Positions 10,163-21,137 are shown, counted from the stretch's first letter. The stretch is DNA of 64,000 nucleotides from Rugalucina vietnamica (GCA_964017185.1 OZ024870.1:65906312-65970311); one strand, 5' to 3'. Made by a program: numbers and translations. The notes: generated by a model not told the origin, from the sequence alone.

Positions 10163-12740
10163 CACACCCGGGAAACGGTCAATTTGTACTCCGCCGGTGC
10201 TCCATAGAAAGAAATTGACGGTTTCCGGTGTAGGAGTTGTTGGGTCAAATCAAAGGTTTGTGTTGTACCCGAGTTTGTTTGAGGTAAGTTTTTTTTGCTT
10301 TACCCCCTGTACCTAAAAATCCGAGAATGTCAGATGATGGGCTAATGAATAAAGACTGTGCATACAAAAAGACATGCCCAAAAACTTACCATTTATCCAC
10401 ATATCGTTTTTCGCGTTTAGGAAACCCTGATCAAAACTTGTGTTGTGGTATAAAAAGTGATTCAAATTTCCGATATAGCCATCCCAAGTTTGATCTGATA
10501 GTCTCGAATTAAAACAAAAGTCAGTAGCATGTAATTTATATGGAAAACTAAAAAGTGAAATTTAAAACAGGTGAACCATGGGTCATTTTTTCAAAAGTGT
10601 ACCAATTGACGATCGGCGTGAAATTTAACTAACGGGAGATTGTGTTGTTAATGATATATTTATCAAGAATGGAACATACATCTATTTTAAAATAAATCCA
10701 TTGCCGACAAAAGTTTTTTCAGCAAGTTATTATACAAAGATTTGTTTGTTTGTTGCTAAATGATGAACAATGGGGTCTTTTTTCTCAAAAGTGTACCAAT
10801 TGACGATCGGCGTGAAATTTAACTAATGGAAAATTGTGTTGTTAATGATATATTTATCAACAATGGAACATACATCTATTTTAAAATATATCTCATGCTG
10901 ACAAAAGTTTTCTTGGCAAGTTATTATACAAAGATTTGTTTGTTTGTTGCTGAATACGTCCCGGTCAACACATTCGGCTCCGGGACGTCACCGTGTCAGT
11001 GGCCTCCATTTTATGTTGACTTCTATCCAACATTGGGATATCATGACATGCGAAATTAGCTTTGAAATATGGCACCCAAGTAACAAATATAAGTTTATGT
11101 TTATGGATGGTTTGACTCAACCACTTTCCAAGGACAGGCTCGGGCCCTTTAAGCGGTTAAGCAGTAATCATATGAGCGGTTTCCTTGTACGTGGTTTCAC
11201 GCTGGTGGCTAAAAACATCATCTTTAGTCGTTTTCCCTTAAAGCCCATCTGGAAACTTAAACAAATGATAGTCTGCAAATCGGGGTCTACACACTGTGCG
11301 TATACGCGAATTGCTGAATGACAAGGAATAGCTGTATTTAATGCTATATACATGTATCATAAAAAGATGGAAAATCACCAATGATGGGAGTGGGCTGAAA
11401 GAATAGAGCACTTGAATATCGATAATTGTGCTTGCCTTTCTTCTATTGGGCTGTAATATATACCTGTACATTATTAGATTTCAGTCAACAAAGGCGACAT
11501 TTGCTTCATATTTTATATTTTATTAAATCAATTTGTCCCTGCCAACAGAACTTGTGCTTCAAGGATCTGTTGTAAGACTGATATGGAAAACCCTTGAATC
11601 GGTGTTCAGATTGGCAATCAGAGTAATTTTAATTAGAATGGCTGCACGCAATTCCGAATCCCCAATGAGTTATCAAAAGCAGGATGGATAAATTAGTTCT
11701 GTTAGTTTATGGGCTTATTTTTTTCACGAGATCAACCTGAAAGATTAAATATCAACAATAATTCTTCATCTGAACCTTCTATCTTGAATAGTTTAAGATG
11801 TTTCTGGTACCTATAATCGCGTGTTCACATAAGCCACAAATATCGGAACAAACACTAAAGGGACTGGGCGTCTATACTGAAGTTAAGCAGCAAGTTGCTC
11901 CACTGTGTTAGTATTGGTCAAATTGTACGCTATATCGTCAATTAGCACACCCACAGAAATTAAGCATGAAGATTATAATCATTTAAGTTTTTTAGGTGTA
12001 ATACTTATAAGACAGCTTAAAATGTGTAGTGTAACTTGTAATGGCAAGGTGAAGGTCAGACTATTTGATAAACAATTCATATGGCAATGCCTTTCGGCAA
12101 TTTCTAGATTCTTTGCGACACTGTAGCATGAGCATGCGTGAAAATGGGACAAAAAGACAAGCAACATTATTTCCGAAAGGGATTTTGTCCTCAAAGAAAA
12201 CAACATGCATCAAAGTAGTGATATCACGGTTCTTATTTTAATTTATTATGATAGCATTGCAAATACATTAGTTAAATTGCACTCCAGTCGTCAATTGGTA
12301 CGCTTGTAAAATTTTGGTTCCAATATCTTGCAACCAAATGTTATTTTTACACTCAATTCCTTAAACCAGTAATGTGTACTCTAAACTTTGCATTTTGTTT
12401 TTAACACCACATGTGGAATGTGTACATGACGTAATTCAGGCACTTTTAGACATGTACATTCACCAAATAACCTAGTATTTCAAACGCGAAAACTGATTAC
12501 TACATACTTTTATAAAGTTTTCATGCAATATGAGTTCCTGTAAAATCCCCAATCACAGGCGCATCATCTGACATTCTCCGATTTTTGAATGGATTTAGAG
12601 TAAGGAAAATATTTTACCTTGAAGTGGTTGACCCAGTAAAATTCCCTCTATTTACGTCGGTCAATTCCGGCACCGGAAACCGTCAACTTCACTTACCGTG
12701 GTGCACCGGCGGTGTACAAATTGACCGTTTCCCAGGTGTG
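10163..12740. mobile_element. CACACC-ended inverted-repeat element nested in the Penelope fragment
   Basis: The left end CACACCCGGGAAACGG and the right end (inverted, CACACCTGGGAAACGG) open inverted arms that stay similar for about 190 bases, including the GTCAATTTGTAC and GACGGTTTCCGGTG blocks. AATGA sits directly outside both ends (10158-10162 and 12741-12745). Intact Penelope copies elsewhere in the window show a single AATGA-like site there, so a 5-bp target duplication is well supported. No transposase ORF was recognised in the 2.6 kb, only scattered short frames. Superfamily not assigned. Confidence 0.8.
10585..10945 (+). repeat. Direct tandem duplication, two ~185-base units
   Basis: Two adjacent copies share AAGTGTACCAATTGACGATC, GTGAAATTTAACTAA and TTATACAAAGATTTGTTTG in the same order and spacing. 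The units lie inside the CACACC-ended element. A related sequence in inverse orientation occurs near 12280 (GTCAATTGGTACGCTTGT). Confidence 0.85.
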
Positions 12741-12935
12741 AATGAGCAGCTATTTTCCCAATAGGTGGCCACTCAGTTACCTTAACTTAACTAAAACTAT
12801 GAAAACACACATAAGGCGCCAACAGCACAAAAAAAAATTTAAACACCAAGACATAAAACAAAAAGAACCACCACAGAAGTATCGCCTTGGAACGATCAGT
12901 AACACAAAGTTACTGGCGGGCTTAATATAAGTAAT
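12741..12935 (-). repeat. Penelope 3' fragment, proximal half
   Basis: Reverse complement of the Penelope 3' region around the AGTGGCCACCTATTGGG and GTTGGCGCC blocks. It is continuous with the piece ending at 10162 once the 10163-12740 insert is removed. Confidence 0.85.
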
Positions 12936-13221
12936 CTTTGCTGTATATGACCGCAAAGTCATTGCCAAAGTTTCTGTAACAAATAATCTTTGTCAAAGAA
13001 ACATTGTCCGTGGAAACCAGGCCTAACAGTCGGATGCATAGGTATCCTCAATGCTTTAAAATGTAGCACCATCAAAGTAAACTAAGGCTAACATTTGTTA
13101 ATGGCTTGTCCTAATCACTTCAAGACCATCCAAGCTGTTGTCGAAGGAGGCAACAAGCTTCCCTTCTATTTCTCCAAACCCCGATCGGCGGGGCAATAAC
13201 AGAAATTTTTCTCTGTTTAAG

Positions 13222-13368
13222 GTATTGTAGAAACGTCATCCACCGATGCGCCAAGAATTTCTAGCTCAGAAGCTCCCAAAATGGCGTGTGCCCTCATACC
13301 ATGTCGCAACAAATGTGCTTTGGGATATGAATTAGATATCAATGGCTGCCAAACGTGCCAGTGTAAAG
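13222..13368 (+). CDS. Gene A exon 3: second antistasin domain
   Basis: Acceptor TCTGTTTAAG, donor GTCAGT, symmetric phase 1-1, 49 codons. It reads CALIPCRNKCALGYELDING then CQTCQC, nearly the same module as the end of exon 2, including the preceding SSEAPK-like linker (SSSEAPKMAC against ASTEAPKKAC). A duplicated domain exon. Confidence 0.8.
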
Positions 13369-13929
13369 GTCAGTTAACCTTTTGGATCTAAATGTACCCG
13401 TTGGATGCATTTTCACTTTAAAAACTAATGAGTAACACCATGAACACTGAACATGTTCAACTATATTCAGTCAGTAATAGAAATATTTTTGTTGCTTAAC
13501 GCTCAGTCATCGTATCTCTGTTTCTTTTAGACTTCTACCTAATATAAAAATGCCAAGTTATCCTCGCTTAGCTCAACCAAAGTGCTTTTAAAAATATATA
13601 GCTCAACCTAAGAGCTGAATTATATTTAACCCAAGTAAACAACCGGAGCTTATAGATGGCCTGCCAGAAACATTTTTTTTTAAACGCTCAGACCTAACTA
13701 GTACTCAGAGAGTCAATCAGTTTCCGTTGCTGTCCTGGCTCTTCAATATCCATATATTTCATTGATATATTTGCATTTTTAGCTTTGTTTACAATATCTG
13801 CATGGCCGCTTTATACCCAGATACCCACATTTGTTTTCAATTACGATTAAAATTCGATACGCTAGCGGGGAGATACTATGCGTCCATACGAGATAACAGG
13901 TTGTTAATGGTGATTTGCCTTATTTTCAG
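13369..13929. other. Gene A intron 3
   Basis: A 561-base AT-rich intron with a short direct repeat of TAGCTCAACC (about 13569 and 13600). No element boundary recognised. Confidence 0.6.
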
Positions 13930-14073
13930 TCCACATTTGCAAATCCGGGCGGATCTACACCGGGGATACAGCCAAATTCTGTGGCCGGGGAACAAGTTTC
14001 TGCCCCGGGGCTCTTATCTGTGAACAGCCAGAGTTGGGTGCGAAAGGTGTTTGCTGTCCGGCTCCTATTTTAG
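13930..14073 (+). CDS. Gene A exon 4: six-cysteine Lustrin-type module
   Basis: Acceptor TTATTTTCAG, donor GTATTA, symmetric phase 1-1, 48 codons. Cysteines fall as C-x(14)-C-x(6)-C-x(5)-C-x(11)-CC, with GRGTSFCPGALIC in the middle and GVCCPAP at the end. A pattern ending in CC after a CP-G-xx-C core fits Lustrin/EB-like cysteine repeats found in mollusc shell and nematode secreted proteins. The related modules in gene B support a shared origin. Domain name by pattern only. Confidence 0.7.
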   Translation, partial: STFANPGGSTPGIQPNSVAGEQVSAPGLLSVNSQSWVRKVFAVRLLF

Positions 14074-14592
14074 GTATTAATAGTTGTAGTTAATCTTTGA
14101 AATTTTATTAGTAGTAAAACGATTAGTCTCACGCCTTGTTAGATGCTACATATATATGAGTCTGCATCGAAAAAAAAAAAAAAAAACAACCGGTGCCCGA
14201 CTGCCCGTGCCGGTCACTGGTTTGGGTCGGCTAAATGCCGTGGTTGTCGCATCCAGTCGTCGTGAATTTTTTTGCACAGTTTGGGTACACTATAAACCGG
14301 CAACGAAAGTCACTGATAAGTGCCCTCCAAGCATGAATGAGGAGAAGACATAACACAAATCGCGAAGTTTGAAAATGGAAATGACTGTATATATTTCACG
14401 TAGAGAGACCTTGAAAACAAAAACTCTCTGAAACAACCCTGTCACATATCAGATACTTAATTTTGCATTTTCCTCAAAACTCGCACAAGCTTTGAAAAAT
14501 GCCAGTCACGAATCACAGAAAAGCGAAAAGGGTCCGCCAGCCCGCATGAGTCAATATTGATGGATAATCGTAAGCATACAAATTCTACAGTA
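14074..14592. other. Gene A intron 4, left part
   Basis: AT-rich intron sequence with an A-run at 14169-14186. No exon recognised. The MITE at 14593-14896 occupies the right part of the intron. Confidence 0.5.
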
Positions 14593-14896
14593 ATGCACTA
14601 GTAAATGACAAAGTTTGTAACCACGCCCCACTACTCCGGGGGAGGGCGCGGGATAGCCGTGGAAATGAGCGTGGCTTTGACCAAAGTTGTGCCACGGCAG
14701 TGCGGGGGAAATGCCCGGGGTTTGCTTAGGGCCGTGAAATGAAAAGATAGCAGGCTATGGGGGAAAACAGCAGTAGTTTTTAACCAACGAGCAGTCCCCG
14801 AAGGGTGGGGATTTTATTGGAGATTTGCTGGACCAAAAGTCAAAACCCCCGCTATTCCTCGGGGGTGTGGGCCGTGGTTACAAATGACTAGTGCAT
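14593..14896. repeat. GC-rich MITE in gene A intron 4
   Basis: Inverted ends ATGCACTAGTAAATGAC and (reversed) ATGCACTAGTCATTTG, both followed by GTAACCACG, bound a 304-base GC-rich block that is unlike the AT-rich intron around it. A diverged relative lies at about 48260-48510 (shared CGTGGAAATGAGCG, GACCAAAG and GGTCCCCGCTATTCC-like blocks). It has no coding capacity. Confidence 0.75.
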
Positions 14897-14920
14897 AAAA
14901 TTAACATATTTCTCTTTCAG

Positions 14921-15108
14921 TGGATTGTCCTCGACCGCGACCCGGATCCAGGCTCTTATGTTTGGTACAGCAGCGTTACCAGTGCAGCTCTGACGCAGAG
15001 TGCGGTGCAGGACGACGTTGTTGTCCAGGCACGTGCGGAAACACGTGCAGAAAGATGACACGTGCGGGTCGCGTGAGAAGTCGTCTGTTAAGTATCAATG
15101 GCCTGTAA
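14921..15108 (+). CDS. Gene A exon 5: WAP domain and C-terminus
   Basis: Acceptor TTTCTCTTTCAG at 14920, stop TAA at 15106-15108. Eight cysteines in WAP order: CPRPRPGSRLLC ... YQCSSDAECGAGRRCCPGTC then GNTC. The SSDAEC..GRRCC core is the WAP four-disulfide signature. A basic tail (RAGRVRSRLL) follows. WAP domains are usually protease inhibitors or antimicrobial, and occur in mollusc shell proteins. AATAAA lies 52 bases past the stop. Confidence 0.85.
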
Positions 15109-15159
15109 GCTTCTGTACACGAACTAGGCTACATTTAAGAAAGAATGTCTCTATTTGTG

Positions 15160-15165
15160 AATAAA
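15160..15165 (+). terminator. Polyadenylation signal of gene A
   Basis: AATAAA 52 bases after the gene A stop codon, in AT-rich DNA; a canonical cleavage signal at the expected distance. Confidence 0.7.
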
Positions 15166-15381
15166 GCTGTATAAATTAATAATGGTTATTTGTTTCTTAT
15201 TCGCGTTTTGTCCCAACGCATTTCTATGTGAATTGTGTAGGCCCTCGAAGTTTGTCTGGGCTGTAAGCATGACAGACTGTGTGACTGAAATTGTCTGCTC
15301 TTTGAATGACACGAGGGTCACTGAACTTAAGAATGTCTTTTGATGGGACCATACATATACTCAGAGGATAAAGTTTAGTCA

Positions 15382-15593
15382 AGGGAGCGCGGTGGCGTAG
15401 TGGTAGAGCGTCGGACTCCGAATCTTGAGGACCTGGGTTCGAACCCCACAAGCGTCACCGTGTTGTGTCCTTGAGCAAGGCACATCTACTCCCTACAGTA
15501 CTGGTTAAACCCAGGAAGCGTTGGCTCCGTCCCGACATGACTGAAAAATTGTTGACTGGGACGTTAAGCCTCAACACAAACAAACAAACAAAC
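15382..15593 (+). repeat. tRNA-derived SINE with 12-bp target-site duplication
   Basis: The head contains a pol III A box (TGGCGTAGTGG) and B box (GGTTCGAACCC) in tRNA spacing, with an anticodon-like CTCCGAA loop (Arg-like). It is followed by a GTCCTTGAGCAAGGCAC body and a tail of CAAA repeats. The direct repeat AAAGTTTAGTCA flanks it exactly at 15370-15381 and 15594-15605, so this is a retroposed SINE and not a tRNA gene. The GAGCAAGGCAC segment is like the conserved core of widespread animal SINE groups. Confidence 0.9.
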
Positions 15594-15605
15594 AAAGTTT
15601 AGTCA

Positions 15606-15952
15606 GTAACTTTGACAAGCCCAGCAACTATCTTAACCTGTTGCTTGCTTTAGCTGTCCCATCTTGTTAAATTGCGCATTTTGCAGTGACACAGTCTAAT
15701 ATTGGAGGCAATTTCTTAGTAACTAAACCATCTTTTTGTACCTATCCCCAGAAATGATAAGATTGGTGTTTTTATTTATAGCGTTGTCGAATAGAGGTTG
15801 TTGCCAGTGACAAAAGTCCGAGTAAAAATCCAAGCAAAATTCTGGCGCAGTCTCGAGAAATATAATGTCAAAAATCAATAATTTAGAGATTACCTCCCTT
15901 TGATTTAATAACCAGAAAAATGGTGAATGCACTATGGCAGAATAAGCATATT
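15606..15952. other. Intergenic, no feature seen
   Basis: AT-rich sequence between the SINE and the GACGTC-rich region. No gene or repeat recognised. Confidence 0.4.
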
Positions 15953-16625
15953 CCCAGCAGGCACCTGACGTCTGTTTGACGTCAGATATTGGTTATATTT
16001 TGGTCGCGACGTCATATATAGAGGATATTCAAGTTTTTGGAGTGAATATGAGTTTTATTTCATTGAGTGAAGTGAAAAAATTTTATATTTCATGAGTGCC
16101 GAAGGCACGAATGAAATATATAATTTTTCACTTCACGAGATGAAATAAAACTCATATTCACGACAAAAACTTGAATTTTCTTTTTATTATATTGCATGTA
16201 GTCATTGTAACGTTGCGCGCTTAAGCATATGACGTCAAAAACTGAAATGACGTCATTACGTCACGTCACTACGTCGCTATTGTGTGTGAACGTTCATTGC
16301 GTCAACAATAGCATAGATTATAAAATTAAGTCATGTATAAATTAGAAATGAAACGCTGGAATCGAAATTTGCGTATTCCCAAATCGTATATTTTCACATG
16401 TGAAAATATAACTTTTTTTATATTTTCACATGTGAAAATATAACTTTTTCAAATATTGGTTATATTTTATACATATTTCTCTATATTTCATCACTTGCCA
16501 TATAATAAAACCAATTTCCAACGTCTATCAGACGTCATTTCCTGACGTCTTTTGGACGTCTGGATTGGACGTTGTTTTGACGTCAAACTAGTTCGTCAGT
16601 TAGACGTCGTAATCAAGACGTGATT
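15953..16625. repeat. GACGTC-rich element piece with palindromic insert
   Basis: Begins CCCAGCAGGCACCTGACGTC and carries arrays of GACGTC words at both sides (15962-16012 and 16522-16625). The same head recurs at 18910. A ~148-base palindrome at 16028-16175 sits inside, starting in a TATAGAGGAT context that is also seen before the palindrome at 18550. CACATGTG-containing direct repeats follow at about 16395-16445. Confidence 0.65.
16028..16175. repeat. Palindrome, ~72-base arms
   Basis: Arms from TTCAAGTTTTTGGAGTG to its inverse CGACAAAAACTTGAA pair around GAGTGCCGAAGGCACGAA. Mismatches are few. Non-coding. Confidence 0.85.
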
Positions 16626-16974
16626 TAGACCTTGTGTTTTTCATACTTCTGACCATGTGTGGTGTGCACATTAATGAAACTTCACTTTGGGTAAAAATCA
16701 GATCATTCGTTTCGTGTGTTTCTTTTGCTTTCTTTCTTTCTTTTTTTTCTATGTTACTTCCAGCAGACATTTGACGTCCGTTGGACGTCAGATTGACGTC
16801 AGACTCCAACGTCATAATAACGTTGGAGTTAGGTTGATTTTGAAAGTTTGTTTGTTGTCAAAACTAGACGTCAATCTGACGTGCTAAAGCCAACGTCGGT
16901 TTAACGTCTGAAAGCTGACGTCAATCTGACGTCCTAAAAACGACGTTTGAATTCATGTCATATAAATAGTTTAA

Positions 16975-17675
16975 AGCCAGATGTACGTAATTGAAGGCGC
17001 TCAAAGGAACGTGCGTAACTAAGGATCAAAACGTCATTTTTACGCCGCATTCGTAACGTCAGTTTTCGCTCGAAACGTCATTTCTAACGTCAGTTTACGT
17101 TCAGAATACGAAACTATGTTCATACAATTATGCAGAGGACTTCGGAAATGTAAACAAAATGATATTATTTATTAATTCTGCTCAAAATATAGGTTATAGA
17201 CAGGTTTTCCAGAGGAAAACATAATTTGCGCGACGCTTTGCAATATTGAATGCTATACAGCATCGGAGGTTTTGGCGCAAAACCGACGTCGCGCGTAAAA
17301 CGTACTGAATTCAGCAACGACTACCTACCTTCTTACGCTTATAGCAGGAAAACGAATCCGGTACCTATGGACTTTCGCGTTATCTACCTGTCGTTCAGAA
17401 ATTTCTCTATCACATATCAGTTTTTTAAAAAATCCTACCGTGGATTTTTTAAAATATATCAAGAAAATCAACAAAAAAGGGGTCTAAAAATCGCATTTTA
17501 CGTTGACGTCAATGTATTTTCGCTCTCAAATTTAGCGACTTTGAAGGCAAATATCTCGAAAACAAGCTCGGAACGGTATCGATTTCTTTTCATTTTCGTA
17601 TGTAGGTCATCAAAATACACTCGCATGCAAAAAATAAAAAAATTCTACCGTGAGGTCAGTTACGTACATCTGGCT
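16975..17675. mobile_element. TTAA-flanked 701-base inverted-repeat element
   Basis: The ends AGCCAGATGTACGTAA and its inverse TTACGTACATCTGGCT are flanked by TTAA on both sides (16971-16974, 17676-17679). TTAA duplication suggests the piggyBac, Kolobok or Sola type. A 152-residue frame inside shows no recognisable domain and is probably chance. It is inserted in the left arm of the GACGTC element. Confidence 0.75.
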
Positions 17676-17989
17676 TTAAGGTGTATATTTTTTCGCATTT
17701 TTGAATAACAGTGGATTCAGAAAAGCAGTGACGCACTTTTGATAGTCCCTTTCACTCCTTTGATAGAGTTTTTGGAACATACAAAATGTTCAAGACATTA
17801 ATTCAGCCTGATGTTGGTACATCTTATTTAAGCAAAATTTTATTGCTTTATGGTGCTAAAACCAATAAGACATTAGTGTGAGAAATAAGATTATTCTGAA
17901 CAATGGTGAAATAAATATTCTTGCATAGATATCTATGCGCATAGCTGTTTGAGGCCGATTTCGATTGGTCGAAAGCCGTGTTCAAACAA

Positions 17990-18043
17990 CAAAACCCATG
18001 TTCAAATCATGAAATTCACGTGCCGTTTGAACATGGGTTTTGG
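17990..18043. repeat. Short hairpin
   Basis: AAAACCCATGTTCAAA and its inverse TTTGAACATGGGTTTT face each other across about 20 bases. TTCAAAC words also build the larger palindrome at 18195. Confidence 0.75.
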
Positions 18044-18094
18044 GCGACGTCATTGGTCAATGCGACGCGACGTCATGTGTTTCGTAGAAACAAA

Positions 18095-18127
18095 ATGGCC
18101 GACGTTGAAGAAGCTCCGCTGTTTTCG
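18095..18127 (+). other. Possible first exon (ATGGCCGAC...) inside the GACGTC element
   Basis: AAACAAAATGGCCGACG gives a good start context, then 11 codons (MADVEEAPLFS), then a consensus donor GTGAGT at 18128. It looks like the start of a conserved gene, either captured by the element or its own first exon. No following exon was found before 19652, so this is only a candidate. Confidence 0.3.
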
Positions 18128-18194
18128 GTGAGTTTTTACGTTGCTGATGTTATTTTCAAGAGATTTTAAGTGGATTAGTGTGAAAATGTAAGAA

Positions 18195-18342
18195 TAGCGA
18201 CCAACCATGGTTTGTTTCAGTGTTCAAACATTCGCTGGGTCACTCGGAAGGTGTTTGAACACGCGGCCTGCGGCCTTGTGTTCAAACACCTTCCTCGTGA
18301 TCCATCGAATGTTTGAACACTGAAAACCATGGTTGATCCCTA
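18195..18342. repeat. Palindrome, ~70-base arms
   Basis: Arms containing CAGTGTTCAAACATTCG and GGTGTTTGAACAC pair with their inverse, centred on GCGGCCTGCGGCC. Near-perfect. Confidence 0.85.
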
Positions 18343-18549
18343 TATTAAAATATACAAATTTTATTTTCATCTTAATTGAAAGTTTGATAATTTAGTGTGA
18401 AAGACTTTATTTTGATTAATAGATAATCATTTTTTTCTACATTAATTAAGCATGAGGGCGAAATATGGGATTTCCAATACGAGACTCAGATATGACTTTT
18501 AAGTGGCAAGGTTGAAATTATTATTTGAATTTGATATTATATAGAGGAT

Positions 18550-18648
18550 CTTACACGAGTGGTCATTTCATATGAAATTTATTAAACGAGCCTTCAGCGA
18601 GTTTAATAAATTTCATATGAAATGACCACGAGTGTAAGATTCGTTTTA
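18550..18648. repeat. Palindrome, ~45-base arms
   Basis: CTTACACGAGTGGTCATTTC and its inverse face each other across AAACGAGCCTTCAGCGAGTTT. It begins after TATAGAGGAT, as does the one at 16028. Confidence 0.85.
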
Positions 18649-19652
18649 TCATATGACTTCTAAAATAGGATTTTATCGCCTTCGAAGTGGACATATTTTC
18701 AATGAAAATTTACATTGTTGTTACGGACGTCGTCAATGACGTTACGTATTCCCGCAAAAGTGTTATTACACGTGTGGTCATACGATTTTTATGACATGAC
18801 GTTATCCACTGGAAAACAGCGACGTCATATGATAATACATAATATATGTAAGAAATTATGTCAGTTTAAGGGCAGCTAACTCTGTCGACATATATGAAAA
18901 ACACGTCCCCAGCAGGCATCTGACGTCAACTTGACGTCGGATATTGGTTGTATTTTGGTCACGACGTCATACAACCAATAACCAACGCCCACCTGACGTC
19001 CAGTCCTGACGTCAGTGGACGTATTGATATGACGTCGAACTGACGCCGGATTAAAACGTAAGTCTAACGTCATATGTCGACAGAGTTAGCTGCCCTTGAA
19101 CTGACATAATTTCTTGCGCAAAAGTAACAACATCAAATTCAAATAATAATTTCAACATAGCCACTTTTAAAAAAGCCATATCTAGGTCTCGTATCGGAAA
19201 TCACCATGCTTAATTAATTTAGAAAAAAATAATTATTTGTTAATCAAAATAAAGTCTTTCACTAAATTATTAAACCTTCTATTAAGACGAAAATGAAATT
19301 TGTATATTTTAATACTTATTTCACCATTTTAAATTATTGATTGTTCACAGAATGTTAATTTAACTGCGAACAAACATTCACGATATCGGTTTTAGCACGT
19401 CAGATTGACGTCTGTTTTTGACGTCAAACAAACTTTCAAAATCAACCTAACCCCAACGTCATTATGACGTCACATTTTAGACATCAAACCAACGTTGTTT
19501 TTCTGACGTCAGAATGACGTCTGTTTTTGACGTCAGAATGACGTCTGTTTTTGACGTCAAACAAACTTTCAAAATCAACCTAAATCCAACGTCATTATGA
19601 CGTCGGAGTCTGACGTCAATCTAACGTCCAACTGACGTCAAATGTCTGCTGG

Positions 19653-20554
19653 GTTCCAACTGTTTTTCTTCATTGTTCTTGGAAATTCACAGCTTATATT
19701 ACCACCAAACAATTTTTAAGCTACAATGATTTAACTCTTAAACCTGGCATCCCTTTTATGGGACAGTGGCAAACAGAATAGCCCCACATGGGACGCCGCA
19801 GAACGCGGCGTCCCATCTGGGGCTATTCTGTTTGCACAGAGGAATTTTATCGAAAAATAAGATAATTAAAAATAAAAAAAATAAAAGAAACAACAACCTA
19901 ACACCCCTTAAAATGAAAGTGGACTCATCCAATTGATAATGATATGGGTTAAACATTTCCAGTGGGATTCAACAGGAATTTTCACTGACTTAACTTTTGC
20001 CTCTGACCATATTGGTTCAAGCTTGCAGAAGGAAGACTTAACATCAACACGTGTTTATTCTTTCACTGAAAATGAGAATTTTCGTTGAAGTGCACATTAC
20101 CTTTTCAAATGTAGGACTACCTAAAGCATGTAAAATCTGTTTTGCTGATATGCATGATAAGTGTATAATGTAACCATAATTATAATATTTTTCTGACGGT
20201 CATGCATATAAGCCAGCTTTTTACTTTCTTTATTTTTGACGTTAAAACTCGTACTAAACTAGGAAATACGCGCAGTGTAAAATGCTTTTAGTGTTGTATG
20301 CTCGCGTGGATCATCGAAGCCGACTAATATCTCCCTCTGAAAATTACATGTATTATCGAACATGTGTTTTTGAATTAAAATGTCTTGGAAGACAAAATGC
20401 AACCAAATTATAATGTATCATGAAATGGCTATGAAGTGATTATCTTAAGCAACGCTCCATCTGCCACCAACTGTAGTAATTTACATGGCTTACTAGAGGG
20501 CTTGCGCTGAATCCGGATCTCAGTGCATAGACGTCACAGCTCCATCCTAGTCAC
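19653..20554. other. Intergenic, gene B upstream region
   Basis: AT-rich. It contains a perfect-looking hairpin at 19769-19835 (32-base arms, GCAAACAGAATAGCCCC to its inverse, 3-base tip) and, near 20530, GACGTCAC, a CRE-like site about 25 bases upstream of the TATA box. No exon seen. Confidence 0.5.
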
Positions 20555-20560
20555 TATAAA
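20555..20560 (+). promoter_or_regulatory. TATA box of gene B
   Basis: TATAAA 72 bases upstream of the gene B start codon, which puts transcription start near 20585. A CRE-like GACGTCAC lies just upstream. This is a strong core promoter for a short 5' untranslated region. Confidence 0.6.
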
Positions 20561-20631
20561 GGACGGGCGACTGGCATAACAAGTTCTATTCCAAAAACAC
20601 TTTAATAGAAGCACATCTGATTGTTCGCAAC

Positions 20632-20683
20632 ATGAGATATATAGCGATCTGCAGTATCGTTGTTTTGTGTTTCATTTCGTCAG
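20632..20683 (+). CDS. Gene B exon 1: signal peptide
   Basis: Encodes MRYIAICSIVVLCFISS, a classic secretion signal, then donor GTAGGT in phase 1. With exons at 21293-21916 and 36987-37165 the coding length is 855 bases (284 residues plus stop), all phases agreeing. Confidence 0.8.
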
Positions 20684-21077
20684 GTAGGTGTAATTTACTA
20701 TTTTATTATCTTCATTTTACATATAATCATAAAATATTACATTTCAAACACCATATGTGACACAAGCCAAGTTCTGCTTGCGGGTGTGCCAGGTGGTTTT
20801 TTATCGGGGTTCTCCCGTTTTCGCCGAACTACTGACTGACCCGTCTCATATGAGCTGAAATAAGCTTGAAAGGGACGTAAAACTGAATTGAAATATATAT
20901 AATTAACGAATTTACCAGATCTTATTCGCAAATAACGTGCTCAGTAATCAAAGTTGCAATCATGGACTTGGTTCCAGCAGTATTAAAGATTTTACTGTTC
21001 TAGCGATCTTAAGGACTTGTCACACATAAGCGAAAATCCATCGACGTAGACTTGCGTTTTATTGTAAAAAGTCATAC

Positions 21078-21137
<60 letters not shown>

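Larger units (their letters stand above)
9888..13023. mobile_element. Harbinger-like inverted-repeat element in gene A intron 2
   Basis: Left end GGCCTGGTTTCCACGGACAA and its inverted copy at the right end (TTGTCCGTGGAAACCAGGCC) are flanked by TAA on both sides. A 3-bp TAA/TTA duplication with GGCC termini is typical of PIF/Harbinger elements. The unique ends are only about 100 bases each; the middle is a Penelope fragment that is itself split by another element (10163-12740). No transposase is seen, so it was a MITE-like passenger before the later insertions. It accounts for most of the 3.5 kb intron. Confidence 0.75.
16760..19652. mobile_element. GACGTC-array foldback element
   Basis: The left end CCAGCAGACATTTGACGTC (16760) recurs inverted at the right end (GACGTCAAATGTCTGCTGG, ending 19652). 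Inside both ends are arrays of the self-complementary word GACGTC and partial forms. The blocks TTTGAAAGTTTG/CAAACTTTCAAA and AGGTTGATTT/AAATCAACCT are also inverted. Further in, 18320-18545 is inverted against 19120-19340, and a GTCGACA...GTCAGTTTAAGGGCAGCTAA block (18860-18900) against 19071-19120. No transposase is recognised. It contains a TTAA-flanked insert (16975-17675) and several hairpins. I found no clear target duplication for the outer ends. Confidence 0.65.

Noticed and set aside
15382-15456. Functional tRNA-Arg gene
   Set aside because: A and B boxes are good, but the tRNA-like head runs into a SINE body and tail, and the whole is flanked by a 12-bp duplication.
17250-17708. 152-residue ORF
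   Set aside because: Overlaps the right end of the TTAA element, has no recognisable motif and lies in AT-rich sequence where chance frames are common.
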